In this document: positions 24,150 to 31,856 of the stretch, in pieces
Position numbering within the stretch: position 1 is the stretch's first letter
How the letters are laid out: the number at the start of each line of letters is the position of its first letter
Origin: DAIDAN01 sp049303335
Lineage (GTDB): Archaea > Aenigmatarchaeota > Aenigmatarchaeia > Aenigmatarchaeales > DAIDAN01
Direction: 5' to 3'
Assembly (NCBI GenBank): GCA_049303335.1
Contig: JBAQNA010000022.1
Location: forward strand, 5,651-69,650
Length of the DNA stretch: 64,000 bases
The notes under the pieces: generated by a model
Told to the model about the DNA's origin: nothing
The model's input: the letters and a program-made list of their open reading frames with translations, nothing else
The model's database searches: none
Made by a program: the position numbers and the translations under genes

Positions 24150-24352
24150 ATTCGTTGTGGGTTTTCATTTTACATGCGAAAGCAATATTTCCGGTAAGGC
24201 GTGAGCATAATGACTTTACCGTCCCAAAATGAGCGGCACTAGCCGCGATGAATTTAGGAGTAGCTTATGAGTGCTGCCAATTTCCAGGCAACACGCTTTA
24301 CCTTTTCAAACTTTCCTGGAATTCAGATGCGATTATCCACATCGAACGACAT
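24150..24352 (+). other. 23S intron 9 (I-CreI-type site, near E. coli 2593)
   Basis: 203 nt. Textbook BHB: central helix GTCG/CGAC, bulges TGA and ATA, inner helices TTCG/CGAA and GTGG/CCAC. Cleavage rejoins AACGTCGTG to AGACAGTTCGG. Archaeal and organellar introns are known at this site. No ORF or LAGLIDADG motif. Confidence 0.92.
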
Positions 24353-24503
24353 AGACAGTTCGGTCTTTATCTTCCGAGGGTGCAAAACCTGACCCGAAGG
24401 ATGCCCAAGTACGAAAGGAACGTGCATCCGTGGCCACTGGTTGACCGGTTATCGTAATGGTAACGCCGGGCAGCTACGCCATAATCGTTAACCGCTGAAG
24501 GCA

Positions 24504-24537
24504 TGACAGCTGGAGCTAAATGTTCGGCTGTGCCGAA
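24504..24537 (+). other. 23S intron 10 or expansion (near the 3' end)
   Basis: About 34 nt between GCTGAAGGCAT and CTAAGCGGGAA, where other 23S rRNAs read GCATCTAAGC. A GCAT/GTGC helix could form a BHB but the spliced product would keep a few extra bases. It might be a simple expansion segment. Confidence 0.5.
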
Positions 24538-24674
24538 CTAAGCGGGAAACGATCGGGAAAAATAGGTGGATGCTGACGGATAGATCATCCGTTTAATGGG
24601 GCAGTGGTGTACGCACGAAGCCAAAAGCGACGTGTTCAGCCTTCTGCTCCCAATAGCGCAGTTTCAATTCTCTC

Positions 24675-24857
24675 AAAATGAGCTTTTCTTTTTACGCACG
24701 AAAACTTCGTTTTCGGCGCCCCTAAAAAGCTTCGCTTTTTATGGGAAAAGAAAAGCTCAAGCAAAAGAAAACATTTTGAAAAAGCTTGAGCAAAAAGAAA
24801 ACTCTAAAAACGACCTGACCAATCGCGCGAAAGCGCGAGTCCTTGCCTTTGCCAGTT
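24675..24857 (+). other. 23S trailer with family hairpins and 3' processing arms
   Basis: Beyond 23S helix 1, the trailer holds a long family element: GAGCTTTTCTTTT pairs with AAAAGAAAAGCTC, enclosing GAAAACTTCGTTTTC and TAAAAAGC-TTC-GCTTTTTA hairpins, then AAGCAAAAGAAAAC and a second GAGCAAAAAGAAAAC. An outer CAAAATG/CATTTTG closes it. The 3' arms of the processing stem follow at 24812-24820 and 24839-24857. Confidence 0.65.
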
Positions 24858-24904
24858 AATTTTTTCTTTAGAATTTTCTGGGTTAGCGGTAGCTGTATAA
24901 AATA

Positions 24905-26032
24905 TTATGATGGTAGTCTTAGGTTAAAAAATCTATAGACCTTAAAAGTTAAGAAAACTATTACAAATCTTGTTATTAATTCGGCAATTTCAAATATCGG
25001 GTCTTCTAAAGGGGAGAAATATAAACTTAATAAAAATACAGGCATATAGCTTATGAAATGCGTTGCAGATAATCTTATAAAATCATTTTTGATTCGTATT
25101 TTCAATAAATCAATAATTGCTTTTCCTAACAAAAACATAATTACTCCATTAAATAAAATACCGAATAACCAAGTATCTATGACTTCAAACTCTCCGGCAA
25201 CTATTGTAACACTAATGGCATAAAATATACCCCAGAAAAACCCGAATTTTATATATTTAAGATAATTTTTAAACCAACCACTTTCTCCAACATCTTCAAA
25301 AGATGAAATCTTTCTTTCAGATGATAAATTAGATTCTAGTATGTTAAGAATCTTATCAATCTCATTTTTTTCAAGTCTAATCCTATTTTTCTTATTCTCA
25401 ATAACTTTACATAAGTCTCCTATCTTAACAATATCGGATTGCGTTTTTTCAATTTGTAAATTTGCATCAGGATTTGTAAAAACCACAATTGTGTTAATCC
25501 AAGGCTTGAATTTTTCAGAAAATATATTTTTCTCGGAAATAAACTCTTTTAATCTTACGGCATTTCTATCTGCTTGTTTTATTGGATTTTTCAAATCTGA
25601 TACGTAATACCCGCCTTTAAGATTCATCTTTTCTTGCGTCCATTTGCCATTTTCATATTTTATGTTTCCTTTATGATTCTTTGTCTCGATTACAAAAATA
25701 CCATTTTTACCTATAACTATATGGTCTATATTTCCTTCTGTATTTGGTAATCTGACATCATTTAATACGAAGAAATCTTTATCCAGTTTCTTTAATTCAT
25801 CTATAACAGCTTCCTCTCCTTTTGCGCCCAAATTCCATGTGATATATTTGCTAAAATAAACTAACGATATGAAGAAAAATATTAAGCCTGAAAATAATCC
25901 ATATAATGCAATAGGATAGTCGGAAATTAACCCAAAAAATGCAGTCAATATCGCAAATAAAAACAAGAATAAACCACGGTTTCTATTTAGATTGGAAAAT
26001 GTTCTTGAGAATAATTCATGATTGTTTGACAT
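24905..26032 (-). CDS. NERD-domain membrane protein
   Basis: 375 residues, AT-rich. Two N-terminal hydrophobic helices (~19-58) precede a NERD (nuclease-related) domain: NLGAKGEEAVIDELKKL, NIDHIVIGKNGIFVIETKNHKG and later NPIKQADRNAVRLKEF. The G-x-x-G-E, D-H and E-T-K residues correspond to the restriction-endonuclease-like core. About four more membrane helices follow after residue 255. NERD proteins are suspected to cut DNA; membrane attachment on both sides is notable. It lies alone between the rRNA operon and the RNase P RNA gene. Low GC suggests acquisition. Confidence 0.75.
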   Translation of the reverse strand: MSNNHELFSRTFSNLNRNRGLFLFLFAILTAFFGLISDYPIALYGLFSGLIFFFISLVYFSKYITWNLGAKGEEAVIDELKKLDKDFFVLNDVRLPNTEGNIDHIVIGKNGIFVIETKNHKGNIKYENGKWTQEKMNLKGGYYVSDLKNPIKQADRNAVRLKEFISEKNIFSEKFKPWINTIVVFTNPDANLQIEKTQSDIVKIGDLCKVIENKKNRIRLEKNEIDKILNILESNLSSERKISSFEDVGESGWFKNYLKYIKFGFFWGIFYAISVTIVAGEFEVIDTWLFGILFNGVIMFLLGKAIIDLLKIRIKNDFIRLSATHFISYMPVFLLSLYFSPLEDPIFEIAELITRFVIVFLTFKVYRFFNLRLPS

Positions 26033-26065
26033 AATATTAAACTGTTATTCTTACTTATCAATGTA

Positions 26066-26078
26066 ACCTTTTTATACT
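26066..26078 (+). promoter_or_regulatory. Promoter of RNase P RNA gene
   Basis: TTTTTATACTT at about 26068-26078 is a TATA-like element roughly 25 nt before the first base of the RNase P RNA stem at 26099. It gives the expected start distance for an archaeal small-RNA gene. Confidence 0.5.
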
Positions 26079-26098
26079 TCACACGCGAACTTCTTTTT

Positions 26099-26376
26099 AA
26101 TGAGTTGGAAAGACAGCTGTCGCGGCTTTTTTCCGCCGGCCCTTTTTGCTGGCGCAAAAAGCGCCGTGAGGTCAAGTTCCGTCCACCGAAACCCCGATTC
26201 TGTCGGGGCTGCTGCCCAGTTGAAAAATGAATCGGCAGGGTGCAAGACCAAGTAGGCTGCGATGACCAAAGAGCAGCGGGTAGGTTGCTTAGACGAATGC
26301 TGTCCATGGCGGTTGAAAGAAGGTTCCGTTTGGAGCCGGACTCGCCGAACACAAGACGGGCTAATTCCAACTCATT
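26099..26376 (+). ncRNA. rnpB: RNase P RNA
   Basis: The 5' AATGAGTTGGAA and 3' TTCCAACTCATT (12 bp, P1) close a 278-nt RNA. Conserved blocks match RNase P RNA: GACAGCTGTCGC near the 5' end, GGGTGCAAGACCAAGTAGG, GGGTAGGTTGCTTAGACGAATG with CTGTCCATG, and ACAAGACGGGCTAA near the 3' end. The catalytic RNA trims tRNA 5' leaders. A CCCTTTTTGCTGGCGCAAAAAGCGCC hairpin (26138-26163) nearly matches one in the tRNA-Leu D-loop intron. T-rich sequence follows the stem. Confidence 0.85.
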
Positions 26377-26400
26377 AATTTCTTTCAATATCTAATACAA

Positions 26401-27459
26401 TTATATTATCTGCTTCATCACAACCGTGTCGTCGGGCGCGAATGCCTTGCTCCAGATGCGAACCTCGTCGATTGTGCCGTTGAAATAAGCTACGAAGTAA
26501 CTCGCCCCAATTTTTAATGAAGCGTTTGAAGCATATAATCCCGAAGAATATGGCACAGGCGTTTTGTCAACAACGCCATTTACATAAAGATTTATTACAG
26601 TTCCATCATAAGCCGCAATTATATTTTTCCATATATTGTCTGATATATTTGTAGTTCCTGTTATGTATTTGTCCCACGTTGTGCCTGTGGCGCTAAATCC
26701 CATTTTTGCCAATCCGCTGGAATCTATTTGCAATCCCCAACTCCTCTGATTTCCTGCTGGGAGAGCTTTATTCATAATATCTATATTTGATTTATTAGTT
26801 TTAACCCACACACTCACCGTAATCGCATTTGTGATATTAAGGCTCGCCGCATTCCCCGCATTAACATAATCGTTTGCGCCGTCAAATTGCAATCCTTCTC
26901 TGAACCTTCCTTCAGCCCAGCCGCTTGTCGCGTTTCCAGTCGTGTTCATGTTGGTCAATGCTCCGACATTTCCATTTCCCGAATTGTCATAAGTTATTGC
27001 GCCAGTTCCTTCGTCAAAGTTCCACGAACCGGCAAGTCCGTCGGGATTCGGTATTATCTCGACAAGCGCCAGCGCAACCGCGGCGCCGTTTGTTATTTTC
27101 AAACTATGCTTTCCGAACGGCACCTGCCACAGTCCCGAAACATTCACAACACTCGAGTTTCCCTCCATTATCGTGTTTGTGCTCGCGTCCAGTGCGACAT
27201 CATCAATCATCACAACCAGCGACTTGTTCTCAATCACCCCTTTCCCGCAATTTCTCAGCGTTATCTGGTTTCCGATTATGTTGTCAACCTGCATGCACAT
27301 CGAGAGCTGTGCCGTTAACTGCGAAGCCTGCTCCGAGCCGGAAGAAGTTGTTTGCGAAGCCATTGTCGAGGAGAAAACATAGAACACTCCAACCAGAGAA
27401 ACGGTGATCATTAATAACATGACGGTGGCGATGACGGCGGAGATGGCTTTTGATTGCAT
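26401..27459 (-). CDS. Archaeal pilin-like surface protein with LamG domain
   Basis: 352 residues. The N-terminus KAISAVIATVMLLMITVSLVG is a class III signal/pilin helix for prepilin peptidase processing and assembly into a pilus or anchored surface structure. Residues ~55-130 form a beta-rich spacer. From ~140 there is a concanavalin-like LamG domain: LAGSWNFDEGTG, REGLQFDGANDYVNAGNA, ITVSVWVKTNKS, GTIDEVRIWSKAF. LamG domains bind sugars or proteins, so an adhesin role in attaching to a host or surface is likely; the secretion ATPase at 63155 could be part of the export apparatus. Confidence 0.8.
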   Translation of the reverse strand: MQSKAISAVIATVMLLMITVSLVGVFYVFSSTMASQTTSSGSEQASQLTAQLSMCMQVDNIIGNQITLRNCGKGVIENKSLVVMIDDVALDASTNTIMEGNSSVVNVSGLWQVPFGKHSLKITNGAAVALALVEIIPNPDGLAGSWNFDEGTGAITYDNSGNGNVGALTNMNTTGNATSGWAEGRFREGLQFDGANDYVNAGNAASLNITNAITVSVWVKTNKSNIDIMNKALPAGNQRSWGLQIDSSGLAKMGFSATGTTWDKYITGTTNISDNIWKNIIAAYDGTVINLYVNGVVDKTPVPYSSGLYASNASLKIGASYFVAYFNGTIDEVRIWSKAFAPDDTVVMKQII

Positions 27460-27569
27460 AAAGAAAGAAATAAAGAAGGGAAAATATAAAGATTAATATT
27501 GAACAAAACAAAAGAATTTAAACCAAAGAAACAAAGTAGAATATAATATAAAATGCAAAAGGTTTTCAT

Positions 27570-27869
27570 ATGGCGGAACAAAGGGAGGCCGCGCCTTCGG
27601 GAATCGGCGGGCTCGTCAGGTACGAGGAGGAGAAGAGCAAGGTGCTCATGAAGCCCGATTATATTTTCGCGGCGGTTGCGGTCATATCCGAAGTCGAACT
27701 TGTCATTCAGGGGCTGTTTTTCATAGCCGCGGCGTTCGGCGTCCTGTTCGGCCTGATGTTCTATTGGATGTACAAGGGCAGGATTGAGAAAACGCATCCT
27801 GTCAAGGTTCAGACCGCTGTAAGTGCGCCTGCGCCGCAGCAGCCGGCTCAGCAGAATTCCGTGCAATAA
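27570..27869 (+). CDS. Sec61-beta-like translocase subunit (extended)
   Basis: 99 residues. GIGGLVRYEEEKSKVLMKPDY is the Sec61-beta (SecG) pre-membrane motif (G-x-G-L-V-R-Y-x-E-E). Two hydrophobic stretches (~35-50 and ~47-68) then a proline/glutamine-rich tail (APAPQQPAQQ) follow. Usual archaeal Sec61-beta is about 55 residues, so this one is longer at the C-terminus. It would sit at the SecYE channel. It is transcribed divergently from the pilin-like gene. Confidence 0.6.
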   Translation: MAEQREAAPSGIGGLVRYEEEKSKVLMKPDYIFAAVAVISEVELVIQGLFFIAAAFGVLFGLMFYWMYKGRIEKTHPVKVQTAVSAPAPQQPAQQNSVQ

Positions 27870-27904
27870 TAGAACTTTTAAATCTAAAGAAACAATAATT
27901 GCAT

Positions 27905-28342
27905 ATGAGAATTTTTATAAGTTTTTCTAAAGAAGGTATAAAATATGCAGAGAAAGTAAATACTTTTTTCGAAGTAAACGGATGTAGTCCGTTTCTAGCA
28001 ACAAAAAATATCGCTCCTGGAGAATTTGGGTGGATAAGAATTGGAAAAGAAATAAATAGTTCAGATTTAATTATATTTATAATCACAGAAAGTAGTCAAA
28101 GTTCCACAAGCCAAATGTCTGAAATTTCGTTGTCTATGAATTTAGGAAAGCATATTATATCTTGTGTTAAAGATGGAATTGAGTTATCTGAACTAATTAT
28201 TCTAGAAGCGCGTAATATTCTCAAGTTTGAAGATTCAAATCTAGAGTCAATATGTCATAAGATCTTATCTAATATAAACAATGGAAGATATTCTAAAGAA
28301 ATAAAACCATCTTCTTCCTTACCAGAAGGTAAAGAGGTGTGA
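27905..28342 (+). CDS. TIR-domain protein
   Basis: 145 residues from the ATG at 27905. It is essentially a lone TIR domain: RIFISFSKEGIKYAEKV, then EVNGCSPFLATKNIAPGEFGW, SSDLIIFIITESSQSS and SEISLSMNLGKHIISC, where E73 is in the place of the catalytic glutamate of NAD-cleaving TIRs. A short acidic tail ends the protein. It is AT-rich, unlike its neighbours, and is coupled to the next gene (the ATG at 28345 follows the stop by 2 nt, with a GAGGTG site in the overlap region). Many such two-gene TIR modules act in antiviral defence; this is inferred here. Confidence 0.72.
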   Translation: MRIFISFSKEGIKYAEKVNTFFEVNGCSPFLATKNIAPGEFGWIRIGKEINSSDLIIFIITESSQSSTSQMSEISLSMNLGKHIISCVKDGIELSELIILEARNILKFEDSNLESICHKILSNINNGRYSKEIKPSSSLPEGKEV

Positions 28343-28344
28343 AT

Positions 28345-29109
28345 ATGATAGATGAAAATGAAATAAGAGAGTTTTCAGAAGCAATTATTGAGACCTACAA
28401 GAATTTATCAATATTAAAAGAAATCAGTCAGATTATTGAATATTCTGACGGAATTAAATGTGATTTCATTCAGATAGGGGAAAGAGTATTGTTGCCTAAA
28501 GAATTCTTTAAGAAGGGCAATAATATTGATAATAGATTTTTAGGTGGTGATTTTGCTAGGTCTGTTATATGGGGTGAGGAAAATTTCATAATTAATCAAT
28601 TGACAGAGTTAGCAGAAAAAGGCAAAATACTCTCAGTTCAGATAAAAGATTTCTCTTATCCTACTATTGTTCAATATATCTTGCGTGTTGATAATCCTAC
28701 TGATATATTCATACCTATAGACCTTGAACCCTATTATATGAAAGTTCATGATTGGATAAAAGAAGGAAATGCTGGATATGAAGGAAGTCAATTATATATA
28801 TTTGCTGGAGAAAAAAAAATAAGAGTACATTGGTCAACAAAATATACACCTTTTGACAGTATTATCGTACTAGATAGAGATGGTGTTAAAATAGTACAAA
28901 AAAGGTTTGAAGATATAAAAATACCAAAAGAGTTTATAACTCCAATATATAGTTATAAAAAGAGTGAACCTTTTAGAATTGATTTTGCAGAATCTGATAA
29001 ACCGGATCATTTTGACTGTTATATTAGAAGTGTATTCGCTATATATGAAATAGAAAAAGAATCTATTTATGTAATAAAGTTGCCTAAGGATGAAAAATCT
29101 AAAAAGTAA
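28345..29109 (+). CDS. Unknown protein, partner of TIR gene
   Basis: 254 residues from the ATG at 28345 (a GTG at 28339 is in frame). No family is recognised. Soluble, mixed alpha/beta; notable stretches are SEAIIETYKNLSILKEI, FLGGDFARSVIWGEENFI, FIPIDLEPYYMKVHDWI and FDCYIRSVFAIYE. It follows the TIR gene with 2 nt between, shares its low GC and is followed by a core gene, so the two look like a transferred cassette. It may be the sensor or regulator of the TIR effector. Confidence 0.5.
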   Translation: MIDENEIREFSEAIIETYKNLSILKEISQIIEYSDGIKCDFIQIGERVLLPKEFFKKGNNIDNRFLGGDFARSVIWGEENFIINQLTELAEKGKILSVQIKDFSYPTIVQYILRVDNPTDIFIPIDLEPYYMKVHDWIKEGNAGYEGSQLYIFAGEKKIRVHWSTKYTPFDSIIVLDRDGVKIVQKRFEDIKIPKEFITPIYSYKKSEPFRIDFAESDKPDHFDCYIRSVFAIYEIEKESIYVIKLPKDEKSKK

Positions 29110-29157
29110 ATATATAGTACATTTTTCTTTTTATCTTACTTCTCCTAATTCTTCTTT

Positions 29158-29979
29158 ATGAAACCGCTCATCAAGCTCGGCACCGCCGGCATTCCCCTTT
29201 CTTGCGAAAAGCGCGACACTGTTTCGGGAATAAAAAAAGTCGCGGAGCTCGGCTTGCAGGCGCTGGAGGTCGAGTTCGTGCGCGGCGTGAGCATGTCGCT
29301 GCCAAAAGCCAAGGAAGTCGGGAAAGCCGCGGCAGAATCCGGAATCGGGCTTTCAATCCACGCGCCGTATTACATAAACCTTGCGAGCGGGGAAAAAGCG
29401 ATAATCGCGGCGAGCAAGAAGCGCGTTCTCGATTCGCTGGAGCGCGGCGCCGCGATGGACGCGAAAATCGTGGTGGTTCACGCGGGCTATTACGGAAAAA
29501 ATCGCGATGAAGCCGTGAAAATGATAGCCGAAGCCTGCGCAGAGATTGCGGAAAGGATAGAAAAGAACAAATGGGACATAATTTTCGGGATCGAAACGAG
29601 CGGGAAGCAGGGGCAGTTCGGGCCGCTGGAGGAGATTGTTGCGTTGTGTGAAAAATCAAAGCATTGCGCGCCGGTGATAGATTTTGCGCACCTGTTCGCG
29701 CGGCAGGCGGGAATCATTGATTACGGGAAAGTTCTTGATTCTGTAAAACATTACAGGCACTTGCACTGCCATTTTTCGGGAATAAATTACAGCGTTGTCG
29801 GAGTTGGAAAAGGAAACGAGCGCAACCACGAGCCGATCGGGAAGCCGCCGTTCGAACCGCTCGCGGAAGAGCTTTTGAAGCGCGGCGCGGACATCACGAT
29901 AATCTGCGAAAGTCCGTTGCTTGAGAATGACGCGCTGAAGATGAAGAATGCACTTGAGAAATTGGAACACTCGTTTTGA
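29158..29979 (+). CDS. nfo: Endonuclease IV-like (AP endonuclease family 2, TIM barrel)
   Basis: 273 residues. Metal ligands and motifs of the AP endonuclease IV / xylose-isomerase barrel are visible: GLSIHAPYYINL (HAPY), KIVVVHAGYYG (VHxG), IIFGIETSG (E), APVIDFAHLFA (DxxH) and LHCHFSGI (H), ending with ICESPLLEND (E-S-P). It should nick DNA 5' of abasic sites using zinc. Length is about that of the family. Upstream region shows TTTTTATC-like promoter sequence. Confidence 0.8.
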   Translation: MKPLIKLGTAGIPLSCEKRDTVSGIKKVAELGLQALEVEFVRGVSMSLPKAKEVGKAAAESGIGLSIHAPYYINLASGEKAIIAASKKRVLDSLERGAAMDAKIVVVHAGYYGKNRDEAVKMIAEACAEIAERIEKNKWDIIFGIETSGKQGQFGPLEEIVALCEKSKHCAPVIDFAHLFARQAGIIDYGKVLDSVKHYRHLHCHFSGINYSVVGVGKGNERNHEPIGKPPFEPLAEELLKRGADITIICESPLLENDALKMKNALEKLEHSF

Positions 29980-30087
29980 CGCCGCGTCAGGCTTATAAAT
30001 GGGTGAAACGAATTGTTTTTTGCGAGAGGCTGTTTTATACGAACCGCGCTCTGGCAGCAAAACTAATTCCTTGTTAAAGCTGGTCTT

Positions 30088-30909
30088 ATGGTTATGGAAT
30101 ACATTTCGCAGGCTTGGGACGCGTACAAAAGAAACTTCTGGCAGATAATCGGCGGACTGCTTCTTGTCATGCTCATAACTTTCGGAATAATCATAATCGG
30201 CGCGCTGCCGCTTCTTGCAAGCTTCATACAATATTACGGCGGAGTTTCTTCCCCGACAACCGCGGCATTTGCAAACTTTATTTCGGACAGCGCCGCGCAG
30301 ATAGCGATATTCATTGCAGGCATACTGGCGGCTTTCATGGCTGCGGTTGCGCTTAACGCGGGATATGTAAAAATGCTTGCGGATTCGCTGAAAGGCAAGG
30401 CCGAGATAAGCACGATATTCGAGACTGCGAAAGAGAAGTTCTGGACAATACTCGGGGCGAACATTCTCACATTGCTTATAGTTTCTGCGCTGGCGCTCGT
30501 CCTGCTGGTTCCGCCTTTCCTGATTATGGCATCGTCTTCAATCGAAACGTCCGATGTCTCGGGGATTTTCGCGGTTTTGGGCGCGCTTCTATGGTTTTTT
30601 GCGGGCTTGATAATTTTTATACTCGCGGTGCTGCCGTTTACCCTGGTAGAACAGGCGGTTGTGATAGGAAATCACGGCGTTGTCGATTCCGTGAAGAAAA
30701 GCTTTTCCGTCGTGAAAGGCAACTATCTGCAATTCCTTGCGTTGGTTGTCATTTTGGGCGTAGTAAGCGGCGTTGTCTCGCTGGTTCCGCTGATGGGCGA
30801 CTTGATAAACCTCTTTGTGGTAACGCCCATTATGCTGCTGTCTTACACGATTTTCTATCTGGCGAAAACGGGAAAAACCGGAGCAAGAAAACCGAAACGG
30901 AAGCGATAA
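30088..30909 (+). CDS. Polytopic membrane protein, paralogue A (DUF7847-like)
   Basis: 273 residues, about six hydrophobic helices. Opens EYISQAWDAYKRNFWQIIGG and later AEISTIFETAKEKFWTILGANILTLL and FTLVEQAVVIGNHGVVDSVKKSF. The repeated 'W-x-I-I/L-G' and 'SVKKSF' motifs are seen in archaeal membrane proteins annotated as GDPD-membrane-domain or DUF7847. The function is unknown. The next gene, one nucleotide away, is a close copy, so this is a tandem duplication. Confidence 0.65.
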   Translation: MVMEYISQAWDAYKRNFWQIIGGLLLVMLITFGIIIIGALPLLASFIQYYGGVSSPTTAAFANFISDSAAQIAIFIAGILAAFMAAVALNAGYVKMLADSLKGKAEISTIFETAKEKFWTILGANILTLLIVSALALVLLVPPFLIMASSSIETSDVSGIFAVLGALLWFFAGLIIFILAVLPFTLVEQAVVIGNHGVVDSVKKSFSVVKGNYLQFLALVVILGVVSGVVSLVPLMGDLINLFVVTPIMLLSYTIFYLAKTGKTGARKPKRKR

Positions 30910-30910
30910 T

Positions 30911-31792
30911 ATGGTAACAAGATACTTGTCGGAATCGTGGGACGCGTACAAAAGAAACTTCTGGCAGATAGTCGGTGGACTGCTTATTATTACATTGGTG
31001 ATGTCCGGGATAATCATAGTCAGCGCGCTGCCCATCGTTGCAAAGCTCATAGGATATTTATCAGCGTCTTCCAACGTGCAGTCGGCATTGTTTCAGTTTC
31101 TCATGGACGGCGGCGTGCAGTTTTCCGCTGCCTTGCTTGTCGCAGGCGTAATAGTCGCATTGATAATAAGCACCGCGCTTGAAGCCGGATTTGTAAGAAT
31201 GCTTGCGGACGCGCTGAAGGGAAAAGCCGAGATAGGCGTCATGATTTCCACGGCAAGGGAAAAATTCTGGACGATAATCGGCGCTAACGTTCTTGCCGGC
31301 GTGGCAAGGTTTGCGCTTTTCCTTGTTTTTATATTTCCGCCGTTTATGGCGATAATGTATGAGTCTGTTTATAATCTCAGCAATTATCTTTATGCTCCTG
31401 ATATCGGCACGATGCTCTGGTTTTACGGAGGCTTGGTAATCTATATGCTTCTTGTTTTGCCTTTTACCCTCGTGAATCAGGCGGTTGTTGTAGGAAATCA
31501 TAATGCCGTTGATTCCGTAAAGAAAAGCTTTTCCGTCGTGAAAGCGAATTACCTGCAGTTCCTCGGGCTGACCGTTCTCGTGTCCCTGATAGCTATGTTG
31601 GTTGCGATTGTTCCCGTATTGGGCTCGCTCGCAAACTTCTTTGTGGTAACGCCTGTTGCGGCGCTCGCCTACACCGCGTTCTATCTTGCAAAGGCGAGGG
31701 AATCCGGAAGAGCTGCAATCGGAAAAAGAGGAACCGCAAAAAGAAATTCTGTAAGGGGAAGAAAGAGAACCGGCAGAGCGAAAAGGAAATGA
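30911..31792 (+). CDS. Polytopic membrane protein, paralogue B (DUF7847-like)
   Basis: 293 residues, about six hydrophobic helices and the same motifs as the upstream paralogue (SESWDAYKRNFWQIVGG, KFWTIIGANVLAGVARF, FTLVNQAVVVGNHNAVDSVKKSF). It has a longer basic C-terminal tail. The start codon lies one nucleotide after the preceding stop, so the two genes are coupled. Perhaps they form a hetero-oligomer. Confidence 0.65.
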   Translation: MVTRYLSESWDAYKRNFWQIVGGLLIITLVMSGIIIVSALPIVAKLIGYLSASSNVQSALFQFLMDGGVQFSAALLVAGVIVALIISTALEAGFVRMLADALKGKAEIGVMISTAREKFWTIIGANVLAGVARFALFLVFIFPPFMAIMYESVYNLSNYLYAPDIGTMLWFYGGLVIYMLLVLPFTLVNQAVVVGNHNAVDSVKKSFSVVKANYLQFLGLTVLVSLIAMLVAIVPVLGSLANFFVVTPVAALAYTAFYLAKARESGRAAIGKRGTAKRNSVRGRKRTGRAKRK

Positions 31793-31856
31793 TTTTTGCG
31801 GCATATGAGCAGAATATAGTAACGCAAAATCTTAGCAGCTTGACAGGTTAATCATA

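Larger units (their letters stand above)
20400..24672 (+). rRNA. rrl: 23S ribosomal RNA with about ten introns
   Basis: The ends are defined by helix 1: AGAATTGAAAC (20400-20410) pairs with GTTTCAATTCT (24661-24671). Landmarks include GGCGGATGGCTTGGC, CCTAAGGTTAAGGTCC, GACCCCGTGGAGCT, CCCCGGGGAT and AGTACGAAAGGAAC (sarcin-ricin loop). The span is 4273 nt. About ten insertions totalling ~1300 nt are visible; without them the gene is ~2975 nt, normal for archaea. It is bounded by a perfect processing stem. No 5S gene follows within the window. Confidence 0.97.

Noticed and set aside
29171..29659. Minus-strand arginine/serine-rich frame in the endonuclease IV gene
   Set aside because: Shadow frame; low-complexity and antisense to a well-supported TIM-barrel gene.
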